Assembly: GCF_030815415.1 (NCBI RefSeq)
Contig: NZ_JAUSWW010000001.1
Span: 558,001-622,000, forward strand
Direction: 5' to 3'
Length of the DNA stretch: 64,000 nt
DNA from: Streptomyces canus
GTDB lineage: Bacteria > Actinomycetota > Actinomycetes > Streptomycetales > Streptomycetaceae
Positions within the stretch are counted from its first letter, which is position 1; each line of letters starts with the position of its first letter. The notes under the pieces were generated by a model. It was not told the origin of the DNA, ran no database searches, and was given only the letters and a program-made list of their open reading frames with translations. The translations under genes were made by a program, and so were the position numbers. This document shows positions 1 through 9,223 of the stretch, piece by piece.

Positions 1-431
1 CTCGCAGCCCGGGAAGCGACGCCAAGTGCGGGGCCACTCGATTGCTGACCTGCATGGATTCCCGCGGTCGGTGACGGCGGGAGGGCCTGTTCGCACCGCA
101 GTGCACCGCGGGTGTCCGTTCTCACGGGCACGCCGTAGGTACAACTTCGCGGCACGGTGGGCGGAAGCACGCGTCAGCGGCCTCTGCGCCTGTCCGACTG
201 GTTCGGATGTCCAAGTCGGGGGTGCTTGCGAGCGCACAGCCCTGCCGGTGTCGGAATCGCCGAACGGACACAACAGCGCCTTCCTGACCCCATGCCGGAC
301 AGGATCTCGACGCCAGGCTGACCGGCAGTGCCAAGGCGACGCAAGCAAGGTGGATGAAATCTGTCCGTAAGTGGTCGGAGAACGGCGATCTCCTCGACGA
401 TCGCACCTTCGGATCCTGAGCTGGAGTTTCC
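1..431. other. No gene recognised
   Basis: No reading frame here has convincing codon bias, a ribosome binding site or a recognisable motif. Short overlapping open frames exist on both strands, but their translations are low-complexity Arg/Ala/Pro-rich strings typical of shadow frames. I see no tRNA, repeat array or clear hairpin. Confidence 0.5.
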
Positions 432-677
432 TTGTCGGTCCCCGAATCCTGGTGGGAGTTCGACGTCCGCCCCAAGGGACGGGAGTTGCGGGTCGGCTAC
501 GGTCAGAACCCGGCCACCTCTATCTGCGCCGTGCGGCCTCTTTGCGAGCAGGGCGTCTTGGCCCCGACCTTCCCGGGCTCGATGGTGCTCGGGTCGACGG
601 CTTCTCCGGGCGCGCCGAACCTGGTAGTCGCCGGTGGGGTCGCTGTCGCGGTCGTGCGGCAGAAATCGCTCAGCTGA
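432..677 (+). pseudogene. Short hypothetical fragment beginning LSVPESWWEFDVRP
   Basis: A TTG start follows a GGAG motif with about 6 nt spacing. The first residues (SVPESWWEFDVRP) resemble the N-terminus of small actinomycete proteins that begin with a VPESWxEFD motif, as I recall them. After about 17 residues the similarity stops and the remainder (81 aa in total) looks unrelated, so this may be the head of a longer gene fused to foreign sequence. No function can be assigned. It lies upstream of, and convergent with, the minus-strand kinase operon. It could equally be a chance open frame. Confidence 0.3.
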
Positions 678-830
678 GTCAACTAGCCTGTCCGGCTGCG
701 GTACATACGAGCGGGGCGAGGCGCCGGAGACAGAGCTGACGGAGAGGCATTTCCGGCCGTAAGACAGGGGAGCCGACGTCGGGGTGACGCTCTGTGCGGG
801 TGCCGAAGGCCGGGAGGGTGTACCGCCGTG

Positions 831-1547
831 TCAGCGCGGCACTTCCACCTCGATGCCGCCGAGAGCGTAGTTCCAGCGCGGGTCGAGCCGGGAGCCGCTC
901 TTGCGGGCGCCCTTCAGGTTCTTCACAAAGGCCCTGCGCTGGGCCGGGGTCGCCGAGCGCCAACGCAGTTCGAGGACGGGGCGCACCGGAGGGATGAGTT
1001 CGCGCATCCGCTGGTCGTACCTGGCGAGACTCGCCTCATAGTCGAACGGCCGGTAGACCAGGTCGAGGTCGATCGACGGTGCCGTGCCGCCCGCCTCGTG
1101 GTGACAGGAACCCAGCCAGTTGGCGAGGTAGTCCAGCCCGATCCGCACGTCGGAGGAGATCTGGTCCTGCCACTTGCCGAGGTAGGGCGCGTTCACCGCC
1201 TCCGCGGTCACCTCTTCCGGCATCACGATCAGACCGCGCACGGAGGTCCCTGACAGGGCGACGTGGATGCGCGGCCAGTGCCCGCCGGCCTCGATCCGGA
1301 AAGAGGGGAAGTGGCCCGCCATGCCCATCCCCGTCCGCAGCTGGGCCCAGCCCATCGCGTCGTGCGGGGGCCGCTCCGGCGAGTAGGGCCCGCTGGTGCG
1401 GTGCCCGAGGTCGCCCTCCCGCATCATGAACACGGCTTCGAACACATCACCGCGCAAGGCCATGCTCACTGGGAAGTACGCCCCGACCTCCGCCATGAAC
1501 GCCTTGCCGGTGATCAGGGCGCCGATGCTGGACCGGTCCGCAATCAT
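831..1547 (-). CDS. Hypothetical protein, third gene of the kinase-WD40 operon
   Basis: A 238-aa protein with no family I can name. It is soluble-looking, with no signal peptide or membrane segment and a basic C-terminus. The ATG at 1547 is preferred over an upstream ATG because it is preceded by GGAGGAG at good spacing and overlaps the stop of the upstream kinase gene in an ATGA junction. That implies translational coupling. Residues around HVALSGTSVRGLIVMPEEV and the C-terminal helix AQRRAFVKNLKGARKSG are the most ordered parts. Being coupled to a signalling kinase suggests it is a substrate, partner or effector of the system; this is inference from position only. Confidence 0.8.
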   Translation of the reverse strand: MIADRSSIGALITGKAFMAEVGAYFPVSMALRGDVFEAVFMMREGDLGHRTSGPYSPERPPHDAMGWAQLRTGMGMAGHFPSFRIEAGGHWPRIHVALSGTSVRGLIVMPEEVTAEAVNAPYLGKWQDQISSDVRIGLDYLANWLGSCHHEAGGTAPSIDLDLVYRPFDYEASLARYDQRMRELIPPVRPVLELRWRSATPAQRRAFVKNLKGARKSGSRLDPRWNYALGGIEVEVPR

Positions 1548-4500
1548 CGTCGTCTCCTCCATCCCCTCCGTGTCGGCCTGGGCGGTACCGGCCCGGGCAG
1601 ACTGTCCAGTTCGGCCTGGACGGCGAGGGTGTCCGTATGGTGCTCGCCCAGACGCAGCCGCCGCTTCGCCAGCACTTCGCGCAGGGCCTGCGCCGCGTCA
1701 CTGTGCCGTCCGCGCCGGCGGTGCACACGGGCCAGCCCCACCCGGACCTCCAGGGTCTGGAGGTCGTCGGGGCCGAGGCGCCTCACGAGCTGTGGCACCA
1801 GCATGTCGTACAACCGCTCGGCCTCGTCCAGTTCGCCCTTGTCGGTGAGCAGCAACGCGAGTGCCGTGATCGCCTCCAGGGTGGCCGGATGGTCCGGCCC
1901 CAGGTCCCGTTCGCGTTCCGCGGTCACCGCCCGGATCAGGGCCAGGGCTTCCGTCTGCCGGCGCAGATCGATCAGTACCGCGGCCCAGCCGAGCATCGCG
2001 CGCTGAGTCTCGACGTGCCCGGCGTCCCACAGGTGGGAGCGCACGTCGACGACGAGCTGCCAGGTCCGCTCGGCCGCGACCGGATCGCCCTCGCTGTGCA
2101 GGAGGGGGGCGGCCTCGGCGAGCGTGACGAGGTCGTCCTGGAGCACGGCGGCGAAGTAGTTGGCCCAGAAGGACTCAAACCGGTTGAGTTCTTCCTCCGG
2201 TCTCAGCAACAGCGTGAGCGCCTCGGCCGTGCCCGGTGTCTCGTCGGGCTCCCGGCTCGCCAGGTCCTGGGCCACGGAGTGCATGTAGAGGCGGTAGCCC
2301 GTGTCGTTGCGGGAGAGAACCTTGTCCAGTTCGGCGGCGAGTTCCAGGGTGCGGGTGACAGCGTGCCGCTGCCGCTCGCCGATGCGGGCCATCGCCTCGA
2401 TGAGCGCCGGGCGGCTGTCGTCACGGGACGGCAGCTCGACGGCGACCTCGGCCCGCAGTTCCTCGATCACGGGCTCGGACTCCGCGCGCAACACCCCGGT
2501 CGCGGAGCCGAAGTCGTACTCCCAGTCCAGGGCCCAGGTCAGCAGGCGGCCGCGTTCGTCGCCGGCCAGGAGCAGGGCGCCGTCGGGGGCCAACTCAACG
2601 TCGGTGACCGCGGCCGAGAAGCCGGTGAAGGCCCGCAGTTCCCGGCCGCTCGTCAGGTCCCACAGGCGTGCCTGGCGGTCCTCGCCGCCGGACGCCGCGA
2701 GGAGGAAGTCCGGCGTGACGGCGAGGCTGCGCACGGCGGCGGTGTGTCCGGTGAGCACATGGACGCAGCGGGCGGCGGCGACGTCCCACAGCCGGACGGT
2801 GCCGTCGGCGGAGCAGGACAGCAGGTACCGGCCGTCCGGGCCGGGCAGGACGTCGACCACGGCGTCGGTGTGTCCGGTGAGCACCGCCTCGCACTGCCCT
2901 TCGGCGGTCCGCCAGACGCGTACGGTCGCGTCGGCGCCGCCGGTGACGACGTAGCGGCCGTCCTCGCTCAGCCGTGCGGCGCCGATCCACTCCTCGTGCC
3001 CGCCCAGCACCCACCGCAGTTCGCCTGTGCGCAGGTCCCAGATCTTCACGGTGACGTCCTGGCCGCGGGAGAGCCCGTAGCGGTGGTCGGCGCTGACGGC
3101 CACGTCCAGCACGGCTCCGGGGTGGGCCTCCCAGCGTCCGAGGGACCGGCCGCTGGGGATGTCCCAGGCGGCGACGACACCGTCGGCGGTCCCGGAGAGG
3201 GCCACGTGGCCGTCCTCGCTGACCGCGACGTAGTACACGTCGTCGCGGGGGCTGGTGAACAGCTGGACGATGCGCCGGTCGCGGGGCTGCCAGGCGACGA
3301 CCCGGCCGTCCTCGCCCCCGGACACCGCGAGCCGGCCGTCGGCGGTCATCGCCAGGGCGCTGAGGTGGCCGGTGTGCAGGCTGAGCGTGTGCAGCAGCTG
3401 CCCGGTCTCCACGTCGAAGACCCAGGCTTCGGAGTTCCCTGCGCGGGCGAGCGCGGTGGGGCTGCGCCCGCTGAGTTCCAGGGCCCAGGACCGGTCGTCG
3501 TCGGGGGTGATCCGGCCCGCGGACCAGGCGTCGACGAGTGCGGTACGGCGGCCGAGGGCACCGAGTCGGCGCCACAGGCGTACGGGCTCGGTGTGGCGCC
3601 GGTGGCCGGGCAGTGCGCGGGCGGCGCGGATCAGTTCGGCCGCCTCCTCCAGCCGTCCGGCTGCGCCGTGCGTGGCCGCGTGGTCCAGCAGTTCGGCTGC
3701 TCGGGCGGCAGCGGCGGTGACGTCCCCGGCCTGGTGGGGGCGGACATAGCTCCAGGGGGCCGGTGGTCCGGCGGGCGGCAGGTGCCATGCGCGCACGGTC
3801 TTGCCCTCGGCGGTGAGGGCGCGGTGCCCGGTCGCGCTCAGCGCGACCTCCTTGGTGTCGGGTCTGGCGTCCAGGGAGAGGCGGCAGCGGCCCGTGGCGA
3901 GGTCCCACACCCGCGATGGCTCGGCGCGTCCGCCGCTGGAGAAGCCGACCGTGCCGTCCGAGTTCAGGGCTGTCCGGCCGTATTCGGTCTTGAGTACCCG
4001 TGAGGCATCACCGGAGCCGAGGTCGGCCAGTCGGACGTGGGCGCTCCCGCCGGTGACCACGACGAGTCGGCCGTCGTCGGTGAACTGCACGCTCAGGCAG
4101 GCGTGGTCGAACCGGTGGACCAGTGCGCCCGTGCGGACGTCGTACACCGAGCTGGTCCGGCGTGTGTGGTCGACGGCGCAGCACAGGGTGCCCCGGGCCC
4201 CCAGGAAGTCGGCCTTGCTCTCGAACTGCCGGACCTCCACGGGTTCGCCCGTCTCCAGGTCCCAGGTGACGACCTCTCCCTCGTACCCGCTGGTGACCGC
4301 GTGCCGCTGATCCTGCGTCAGCGCGACCGCGAGCACCCAGCTGGGGTGGCCGGGGAGTTCGAACCCGGTGGCGGCGTCGAGGTCGAGCACCAGCGCGCGC
4401 CGGGTGCCGCCGCCGACGACCAGGACGCGTCCGTCGTCGCGGACCGCGAGTGTCGAGGCGCGGTAGTTCTCCAAGTGCAGTTCCTGGCGGCACTCCCCCG

Positions 4501-5863
4501 TGGCCAGGTCCCAGATCCGCAGCCCGCCGGAACCGTCCGCCGAGATTCCGGTCGTGCCGTCCGGGGTCAGGGCGAGGGCGGTGATCCAGTCGTCGTGTTC
4601 CCCGGGCAGCACAGACTGGGCCGGGGCGGGCACGTCCTGCACCGAGGCAAGAGCGGCGGCGATCTGCGGGTCGTCGGGCATCCGTGCCGACGCGTCCCGC
4701 AGCAGTTCGGCCGCGGCAGGCGCGTCGCCCCGCTCCCGGTGCACCAGCGCCAGCAGGTACGTGCCGTCGTCGGGGTCGCCGAACCGCACGGATTCCAGCT
4801 CGTCCACCAGTTCGGCGTCGGTGATCACACCCGTCCGCCAGCGGTGCAGTCCGCGGTTGTAGCGGGCGTGCGGGTGGTGGGGATCCGCCCGCAGGGCGCG
4901 GGTCCACAGCTCCTCGGCGCTATCGCGGCGGCCGAGGTCCAGCATCGACAGCGCGTGGTTGGAGAGGCTGTCGGCGAGCAGGGTGGCCGCGGACGGTGCA
5001 CGGCGGGGGTAGGGGCCGACCTCGCGCCGGTGCACCTCGACCAGCCGCTCGGCGAGCGGGCCGAGCCGCGAGGGGCGTGCGGCGGGGTCCTCCGCGAAGC
5101 ACTCGCGCAGTACGTCCAGCATCTCGACCGGCACCCGCTGGATCGCGCCCGGCGTCTGGGACCGGGTGTAGTCCTCGAAGGCGTCGCCCGCGGTGGTCCC
5201 GTCCCGTACCGGCGGCCTACCCAGGAGCATTTCGAACACGGTGACGGCCCAGGACCAGACGTCCGTGGCCGGGGAGAGCCCGGACGGCGACCGTGCCTGC
5301 TCGGGCGAGCAGTACGCTGGGTCCAGGCCGCCCCGGCTGACGAACGGCTCCGCGTCCCCGGCCGTGCGGGCCCGCGCCAGGCCGAAGTCGGTGACCTTCA
5401 CCGTGCCGTCCCGGGTCAGCATCACGTTGGCGGGCTTGACGTCCTGGTGCACGACGTCGTTCTCGTGCGCGTGGTCCAGGCCCCAGGCGGACTGGATCGC
5501 GACGTCCAGCAGCGTCGCGAGGGAATCGTCGCCGTAAAAGGTCCGGTTGCGGACGGCTTCCGCGAGGCTGCCGCCGTCGGCCCACTCGGCGAAGACCCTG
5601 GGCACGTCCTCCAGGGTGCGCACGTAGACGCAGTTGGCGATGTGCGGGTGCAGGCCCAGCCCCACCCACACCTCCGCCTCCCGCTCGAAGTCCCCGATTC
5701 CGTCCGGCGAGCGGACGACGGCCGGGCGCGGGGTCTTCACCGCCAGGTCGATGTCCCAACCGCGGTGGTGGACCCGGTGCACCAGTCCGAGGCCCCCGGT
5801 GCGCACCACGTCCAGGACCTCGTACAGGTCCAGGATCACGTCGCCGCGGCGCCAGGTGACCAT
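1544..5863 (-). CDS. Ser/Thr protein kinase with TPR, two WD40 propellers and C-terminal TPR
   Basis: A 1439-aa multidomain protein with no predicted membrane segment, so probably cytoplasmic. Residues ~1-275 form a Hanks-type kinase: glycine loop RTGGLGLVHRV, catalytic Lys in LAVKTP, catalytic loop VVHQDVKPANV (HQD in place of HRD), and DFG in VTDFGLA. Residues ~285-415 are TPR-like. Residues ~420-700 and ~780-1110 carry WD40 repeats, each blade ending in RIWDL/RLWDV-type motifs (e.g. GTVRLWDVAAARCVHVLTGH). A helical linker leads to C-terminal TPRs (~1240-1425, ERDLGPDHPATLEAI type). It starts 5 bp after the upstream gene and overlaps the downstream gene by 4 bp. Such kinase-repeat fusions act as ligand- or complex-sensing switches; the input and target here are unknown. 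Confidence 0.93.
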   Translation of the reverse strand: MVTWRRGDVILDLYEVLDVVRTGGLGLVHRVHHRGWDIDLAVKTPRPAVVRSPDGIGDFEREAEVWVGLGLHPHIANCVYVRTLEDVPRVFAEWADGGSLAEAVRNRTFYGDDSLATLLDVAIQSAWGLDHAHENDVVHQDVKPANVMLTRDGTVKVTDFGLARARTAGDAEPFVSRGGLDPAYCSPEQARSPSGLSPATDVWSWAVTVFEMLLGRPPVRDGTTAGDAFEDYTRSQTPGAIQRVPVEMLDVLRECFAEDPAARPSRLGPLAERLVEVHRREVGPYPRRAPSAATLLADSLSNHALSMLDLGRRDSAEELWTRALRADPHHPHARYNRGLHRWRTGVITDAELVDELESVRFGDPDDGTYLLALVHRERGDAPAAAELLRDASARMPDDPQIAAALASVQDVPAPAQSVLPGEHDDWITALALTPDGTTGISADGSGGLRIWDLATGECRQELHLENYRASTLAVRDDGRVLVVGGGTRRALVLDLDAATGFELPGHPSWVLAVALTQDQRHAVTSGYEGEVVTWDLETGEPVEVRQFESKADFLGARGTLCCAVDHTRRTSSVYDVRTGALVHRFDHACLSVQFTDDGRLVVVTGGSAHVRLADLGSGDASRVLKTEYGRTALNSDGTVGFSSGGRAEPSRVWDLATGRCRLSLDARPDTKEVALSATGHRALTAEGKTVRAWHLPPAGPPAPWSYVRPHQAGDVTAAAARAAELLDHAATHGAAGRLEEAAELIRAARALPGHRRHTEPVRLWRRLGALGRRTALVDAWSAGRITPDDDRSWALELSGRSPTALARAGNSEAWVFDVETGQLLHTLSLHTGHLSALAMTADGRLAVSGGEDGRVVAWQPRDRRIVQLFTSPRDDVYYVAVSEDGHVALSGTADGVVAAWDIPSGRSLGRWEAHPGAVLDVAVSADHRYGLSRGQDVTVKIWDLRTGELRWVLGGHEEWIGAARLSEDGRYVVTGGADATVRVWRTAEGQCEAVLTGHTDAVVDVLPGPDGRYLLSCSADGTVRLWDVAAARCVHVLTGHTAAVRSLAVTPDFLLAASGGEDRQARLWDLTSGRELRAFTGFSAAVTDVELAPDGALLLAGDERGRLLTWALDWEYDFGSATGVLRAESEPVIEELRAEVAVELPSRDDSRPALIEAMARIGERQRHAVTRTLELAAELDKVLSRNDTGYRLYMHSVAQDLASREPDETPGTAEALTLLLRPEEELNRFESFWANYFAAVLQDDLVTLAEAAPLLHSEGDPVAAERTWQLVVDVRSHLWDAGHVETQRAMLGWAAVLIDLRRQTEALALIRAVTAERERDLGPDHPATLEAITALALLLTDKGELDEAERLYDMLVPQLVRRLGPDDLQTLEVRVGLARVHRRRGRHSDAAQALREVLAKRRLRLGEHHTDTLAVQAELDSLPGPVPPRPTRRGWRRRR

Positions 5864-5868
5864 CGCCG

Positions 5869-6531
5869 TCAGTCCACCACGGCGGCGTACAAGGGTGTTC
5901 CAAGCAGCACCGACCTACCGGTACCGTCCGGGCTCTCGCCGTGCAGCAGCCGCTTCGCCACGAACTCGACCTTCTGCGCCGGCCAGCGCAGTCGCGCAAC
6001 AGCCCGCTCAACGCGGCCCAGCGCCGCGCGATCGACGTGGTCGAGGTCGCCGTCCACCGCGTCGGCGACGTACTCGTCCTCCAGATCGGAGGTGATCCCG
6101 AGGCCGTCGAGCATGGAGGACATCATCGAGCGCCCCACACCGTGCGCCTCGGCGTCCGGCACCCAGTCGTACACGTGCCGGTACGAGCCGCCCAGGGCGA
6201 CGACGGTGTCCTCGCTGCGCCCGCCGAAGAACACCAGGGAGGACGCAGGGTCGTCGCGGAACGCGCCCCAGCGCATCCGCAGCGAGCCCCAGAAGTACTG
6301 GCCCGGTGCGTCCACCGTACCGAGGTCACCGTGGTCGCGGAGGTACCGGACGACCGCCTCGAGACGGGTGATCCGGTCGTTCGGCGGACCCTCGGTGGTG
6401 CGCTTCGCCGACAGCACGGAGAGGTTCACGCCCACCTCCGTCTGACGCTTGGCCCCGAACCCGGGGTCGATCTGCGGCAACAGCATGTCGACCTTGCTGT
6501 CGGAGATGTACACGTAGTAGCTCAGCGACAC
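5869..6531 (-). CDS. SAVMC3_10250/DUF7019-like protein, first gene of the kinase-WD40 operon
   Basis: A 220-aa cytoplasmic-looking protein. Its N-terminus SLSYYVYISDSKVDMLLPQI matches, from memory, a small actinomycete family named SAVMC3_10250 (DUF7019), which has no established biochemical role. The segment SSLVFFGGRSEDTVVALGG looks like a strand-turn-strand core. It is followed 5 bp later by the WD40 kinase, so the two are almost certainly co-transcribed, and it may supply the signal the kinase reads. Family assignment is by recall of the N-terminal motif. No catalytic residues can be recognised. Confidence 0.83.
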   Translation of the reverse strand: MSLSYYVYISDSKVDMLLPQIDPGFGAKRQTEVGVNLSVLSAKRTTEGPPNDRITRLEAVVRYLRDHGDLGTVDAPGQYFWGSLRMRWGAFRDDPASSLVFFGGRSEDTVVALGGSYRHVYDWVPDAEAHGVGRSMMSSMLDGLGITSDLEDEYVADAVDGDLDHVDRAALGRVERAVARLRWPAQKVEFVAKRLLHGESPDGTGRSVLLGTPLYAAVVD

Positions 6532-6916
6532 TGCCGGATCCTCCCAGGCCTCGACCCTCCCAGCCTATCGATCACGGCCCGGAGTGGGCCATGGGAAGCG
6601 CGGGCGAAGGGAGTTGAGCGGAGCGGCGACGGCGGCCACGTCGCCCAGGCGGTTGCAGTGCGGCGGGGTCCGGAATCAAGACCGGAAGTGGGGGCACGCC
6701 CGGCACAGCAGAACCTGCGCGAACGAGCGGAACAGATCGCCGCCACCGTGGAGCCGAGTCGGCCACGCACTCCCCCGAGCAGTTCGTCGGCTACGGCGTC
6801 GATCATCGGTACGGCGGCTTGGACGCGCTGCGCGTTGAAAAATCCAGCCGCAAACGGCGGTCATCACTCCTTGGATGGTGATCTTCCTGGGCTGGGCGGC
6901 TCGTACACTGACGAAA

Positions 6917-7753
6917 ATGGAGGACCACACGGCCACCGGGATCGGTGCACGTCCGGCGCCCGTCTTGCGGCAGTACGTCAACTCGTATGTCGGCTTCGAC
7001 CTCCGCGGGTTCCCGACGGGGGTGCACTGCGGCCCGCCGGGCCGCGCGCTCACCGCGGTGATCAGCCTGTCAGATCCCTTGGAGGTGGCGGCGGGCGTTG
7101 ACGACGGGTCACCGGTCACCCGATTCGGCAGCGTGGCCGGCGGTCTGATGTGCCGGTCCGTCGCGATTCACCACGACGGACGCCAGCAAGGTGTTCGGGT
7201 ATCGCTGACACCGCTCGGGGCCCGGGCCATCTACGGCATGCCCGCCGCCGAACTCGCCCACCGACTGGTCCCACTTGACGAGCTTCTCGGAGCGCTTGCC
7301 GTCGAGTTGGTCGACCGGCTCCGAACGGCGACAACATGGGCGGCGCGGTTCACCGCGCTGGACGAATTGCTCCTGCGAGCTGTCGGCCGCGGCGCCTGCG
7401 ACGACCATGTGCGCTGGGCGCGCCCCGAGGTAGCCGAGGCGTGGCGCCGCCTCGTCGCCGCGCGGGGTTGCGTCCAGGTCGGTGCGGTCGCCGCGGAACT
7501 CGGCTGGAGCCGTCGGTACCTCACCGAGCGATTTCGCGGTGAGGTGGGCCTGTCGCCGAAGACCTTCGCCCGCGTCTTGCGCTTCGAGCACGCGCACGAA
7601 CTGGCGGCGGCGCAGGACCCGCTCCCGTGGGGCGATGTGGCAACCGTCTCTGGCTACGCCGACCAGGCCCATCTCGTTCGGGACTGGCGCGAGTTCACGG
7701 GCCGGTCGCCGACGGCCTGGCGTCGCAGCGAAGTCCTCCTCGGAGCCGGGTAG
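6917..7753 (+). CDS. AraC family transcriptional regulator
   Basis: A 278-aa regulator. The C-terminal ~100 residues hold the two helix-turn-helix units of the AraC family: CVQVGAVAAELGWSRRYLTERF (residues ~190-212) and the second, degenerate unit ending SGYADQAHLVRDWREFTGRSP, the usual family signature. The N-terminal ~170 residues form a variable sensor domain (DUF6597-like in pattern). I chose the ATG at 6917 rather than an ORF-extending ATG at 6875 because conserved-looking sequence starts there; the ribosome site is weak. It is transcribed towards the cupin/SGNH pair and may regulate it. The ligand cannot be inferred. Confidence 0.85.
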   Translation: MEDHTATGIGARPAPVLRQYVNSYVGFDLRGFPTGVHCGPPGRALTAVISLSDPLEVAAGVDDGSPVTRFGSVAGGLMCRSVAIHHDGRQQGVRVSLTPLGARAIYGMPAAELAHRLVPLDELLGALAVELVDRLRTATTWAARFTALDELLLRAVGRGACDDHVRWARPEVAEAWRRLVAARGCVQVGAVAAELGWSRRYLTERFRGEVGLSPKTFARVLRFEHAHELAAAQDPLPWGDVATVSGYADQAHLVRDWREFTGRSPTAWRRSEVLLGAG

Positions 7754-7835
7754 CCGCCGACCCTCTGCCCGTCGCGTCGGCTTCTCTTCCCTTTTCTTCA
7801 AGACCACCCGATCGCTGTCATGGACGATCGTCGGC

Positions 7836-8306
7836 ATGAGACTGGTCAACCACGAACCCAATGCCATGGACCTGCGGACCACCCCCGTGCACCTCGGACT
7901 GGGATCGAGAGCGAAACCCGTCGAGGGCTTCACCTGGGACCCGGAGGTGCTCCAGGCCTACAGCGCCGCGGTCGCGGCAGACGGCGCCGAGGGCCGGATG
8001 GTGATGATCTTCGACGGCGACGGGCCCGGCGACCATTGGGAGAGCCACCCCGCAGGCGACGAACTGGTCGTATGCCTCAGCGGGTCCGTGACGGTCACCC
8101 GCGACGTGGACGGGGTGCCCGACCGCGTTCTGCTCGGGCCGGGCGAGGCCACCATCAACCCGGCCGGGGTATGGCACGTGGTCGACATGGAGGGGCCGAC
8201 GTCCATCCTGGCCATCACTGCGACCCTCGGCACCGACCACCGTCCTCGGACCGGCACCCGCCCGACCGAACGCATCGGCACGCCCACCCCGCAGGAAGCG
8301 CCGTGA
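7836..8306 (+). CDS. Cupin domain protein
   Basis: A 156-aa single-domain cupin. Motif 1 (DHWESHPAGDELVVCLSG) carries the metal-binding His/Glu positions, and motif 2 (GEATINPAGVWHVVDM) supplies the second His. The fold is a small double-stranded beta-barrel that usually binds one transition metal. The substrate cannot be told from sequence. It starts about 80 bp after the AraC gene, and its TGA overlaps the GTG start of the next gene (GTGA), so cupin and SGNH hydrolase are translationally coupled. An isomerase or dioxygenase role is possible, as is a non-catalytic sensor role. Confidence 0.85.
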   Translation: MRLVNHEPNAMDLRTTPVHLGLGSRAKPVEGFTWDPEVLQAYSAAVAADGAEGRMVMIFDGDGPGDHWESHPAGDELVVCLSGSVTVTRDVDGVPDRVLLGPGEATINPAGVWHVVDMEGPTSILAITATLGTDHRPRTGTRPTERIGTPTPQEAP

Positions 8307-9022
8307 CGACACGCATCGCGTGCCTCGGCGACAGCCTCACCCGCGCGCAGTTCAGCGTCGACTACCTGGATCGTCTCGGACGACGCCACCCTCCCGGTGA
8401 CGTGCAGCTTGCCCGTTTCGGCGCCAACGGCGACTTCGCCTACAACCTCTTGCAGCGCCTCGATGCTGTCGTCACGAACCCACCCGATGTGATCACCGTG
8501 TTGATCGGGACCAACGACGCCCGAGCGAGCCTTGCCGGCTACCCCGTCGAGCAGGCCATGAAGCGCAAACAGCTCCCCGCTCGCCCGTCGGCCGGCTGGT
8601 TCCAACAGTGCCTGGCAGCCGTCGTCGCACGGCTGCGAGCGGAGACCGACGCAACGATCGGTCTGCTGTCGATCCCGGTACTGGGCCAACAACTCGACGG
8701 AGCAGCGGCACAGGCATCGCAGGCATACAGCCGGATGATCGCCGAGGTCGCCGCCACCAACGAGGTGGCCTACCTTCCGCTCCACGAACGCCAGATGGAG
8801 GAACTGCGCCAAGCGGACCCGCCGCCGATTTCATACCGGGAGGTGACGCCCGCAGCCGTCGTCGGCGTCCTCGTCCAGCACGCAGTGCTGCGCCGCAGCC
8901 TCGACACGATCTCGCGGCGGAGAGGTCTCGTGCTCACGACCGACCACATCCACCAAAACAGCCGCGGCGCCACCCTTATCGCTGAGGTCATCGACGCCAC
9001 TCTGCTGACCCAGAGCGCGTAA
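8303..9022 (+). CDS. SGNH/GDSL-type hydrolase
   Basis: A 239-aa serine esterase/lipase-like enzyme. Block I CLGDSLTRAQ holds the nucleophile Ser near residue 10. Block III IGTNDAR gives the oxyanion-hole Asn (~75), and block V DHIHQNSRGA supplies the catalytic Asp and His near residue 215. There is no signal peptide, so it probably acts in the cytoplasm. The GTG start overlaps the cupin stop by 4 bp, implying coupled translation. Family members hydrolyse acyl esters of lipids, sugars or secondary metabolites; the substrate here is unknown. Confidence 0.88.
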   Translation: MTTRIACLGDSLTRAQFSVDYLDRLGRRHPPGDVQLARFGANGDFAYNLLQRLDAVVTNPPDVITVLIGTNDARASLAGYPVEQAMKRKQLPARPSAGWFQQCLAAVVARLRAETDATIGLLSIPVLGQQLDGAAAQASQAYSRMIAEVAATNEVAYLPLHERQMEELRQADPPPISYREVTPAAVVGVLVQHAVLRRSLDTISRRRGLVLTTDHIHQNSRGATLIAEVIDATLLTQSA

Positions 9023-9223
9023 CTGGTGCCGGCGCCCGGCCAGTCGGATCGGATGCCATCTACCGCGCGGAGGTGGCATCCGATCCAGGCGGTCAACGCC
9101 TACGACATCCGGCTCGTCTGGCTGCGTGACCACCGCGAGGGCACCTGGGTCACGGTCCCGTGGCGGATGCTGTCGTCGACTGCGACCCCATTCGGCGGGC
9201 CGGTGGCTCTGTCGATGACGAGG

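Noticed and set aside
1637..4003. Plus-strand 788-codon frame opposite the WD40 kinase
   Set aside because: Antisense shadow; the minus strand encodes clear kinase, TPR and WD40 motifs in one frame.
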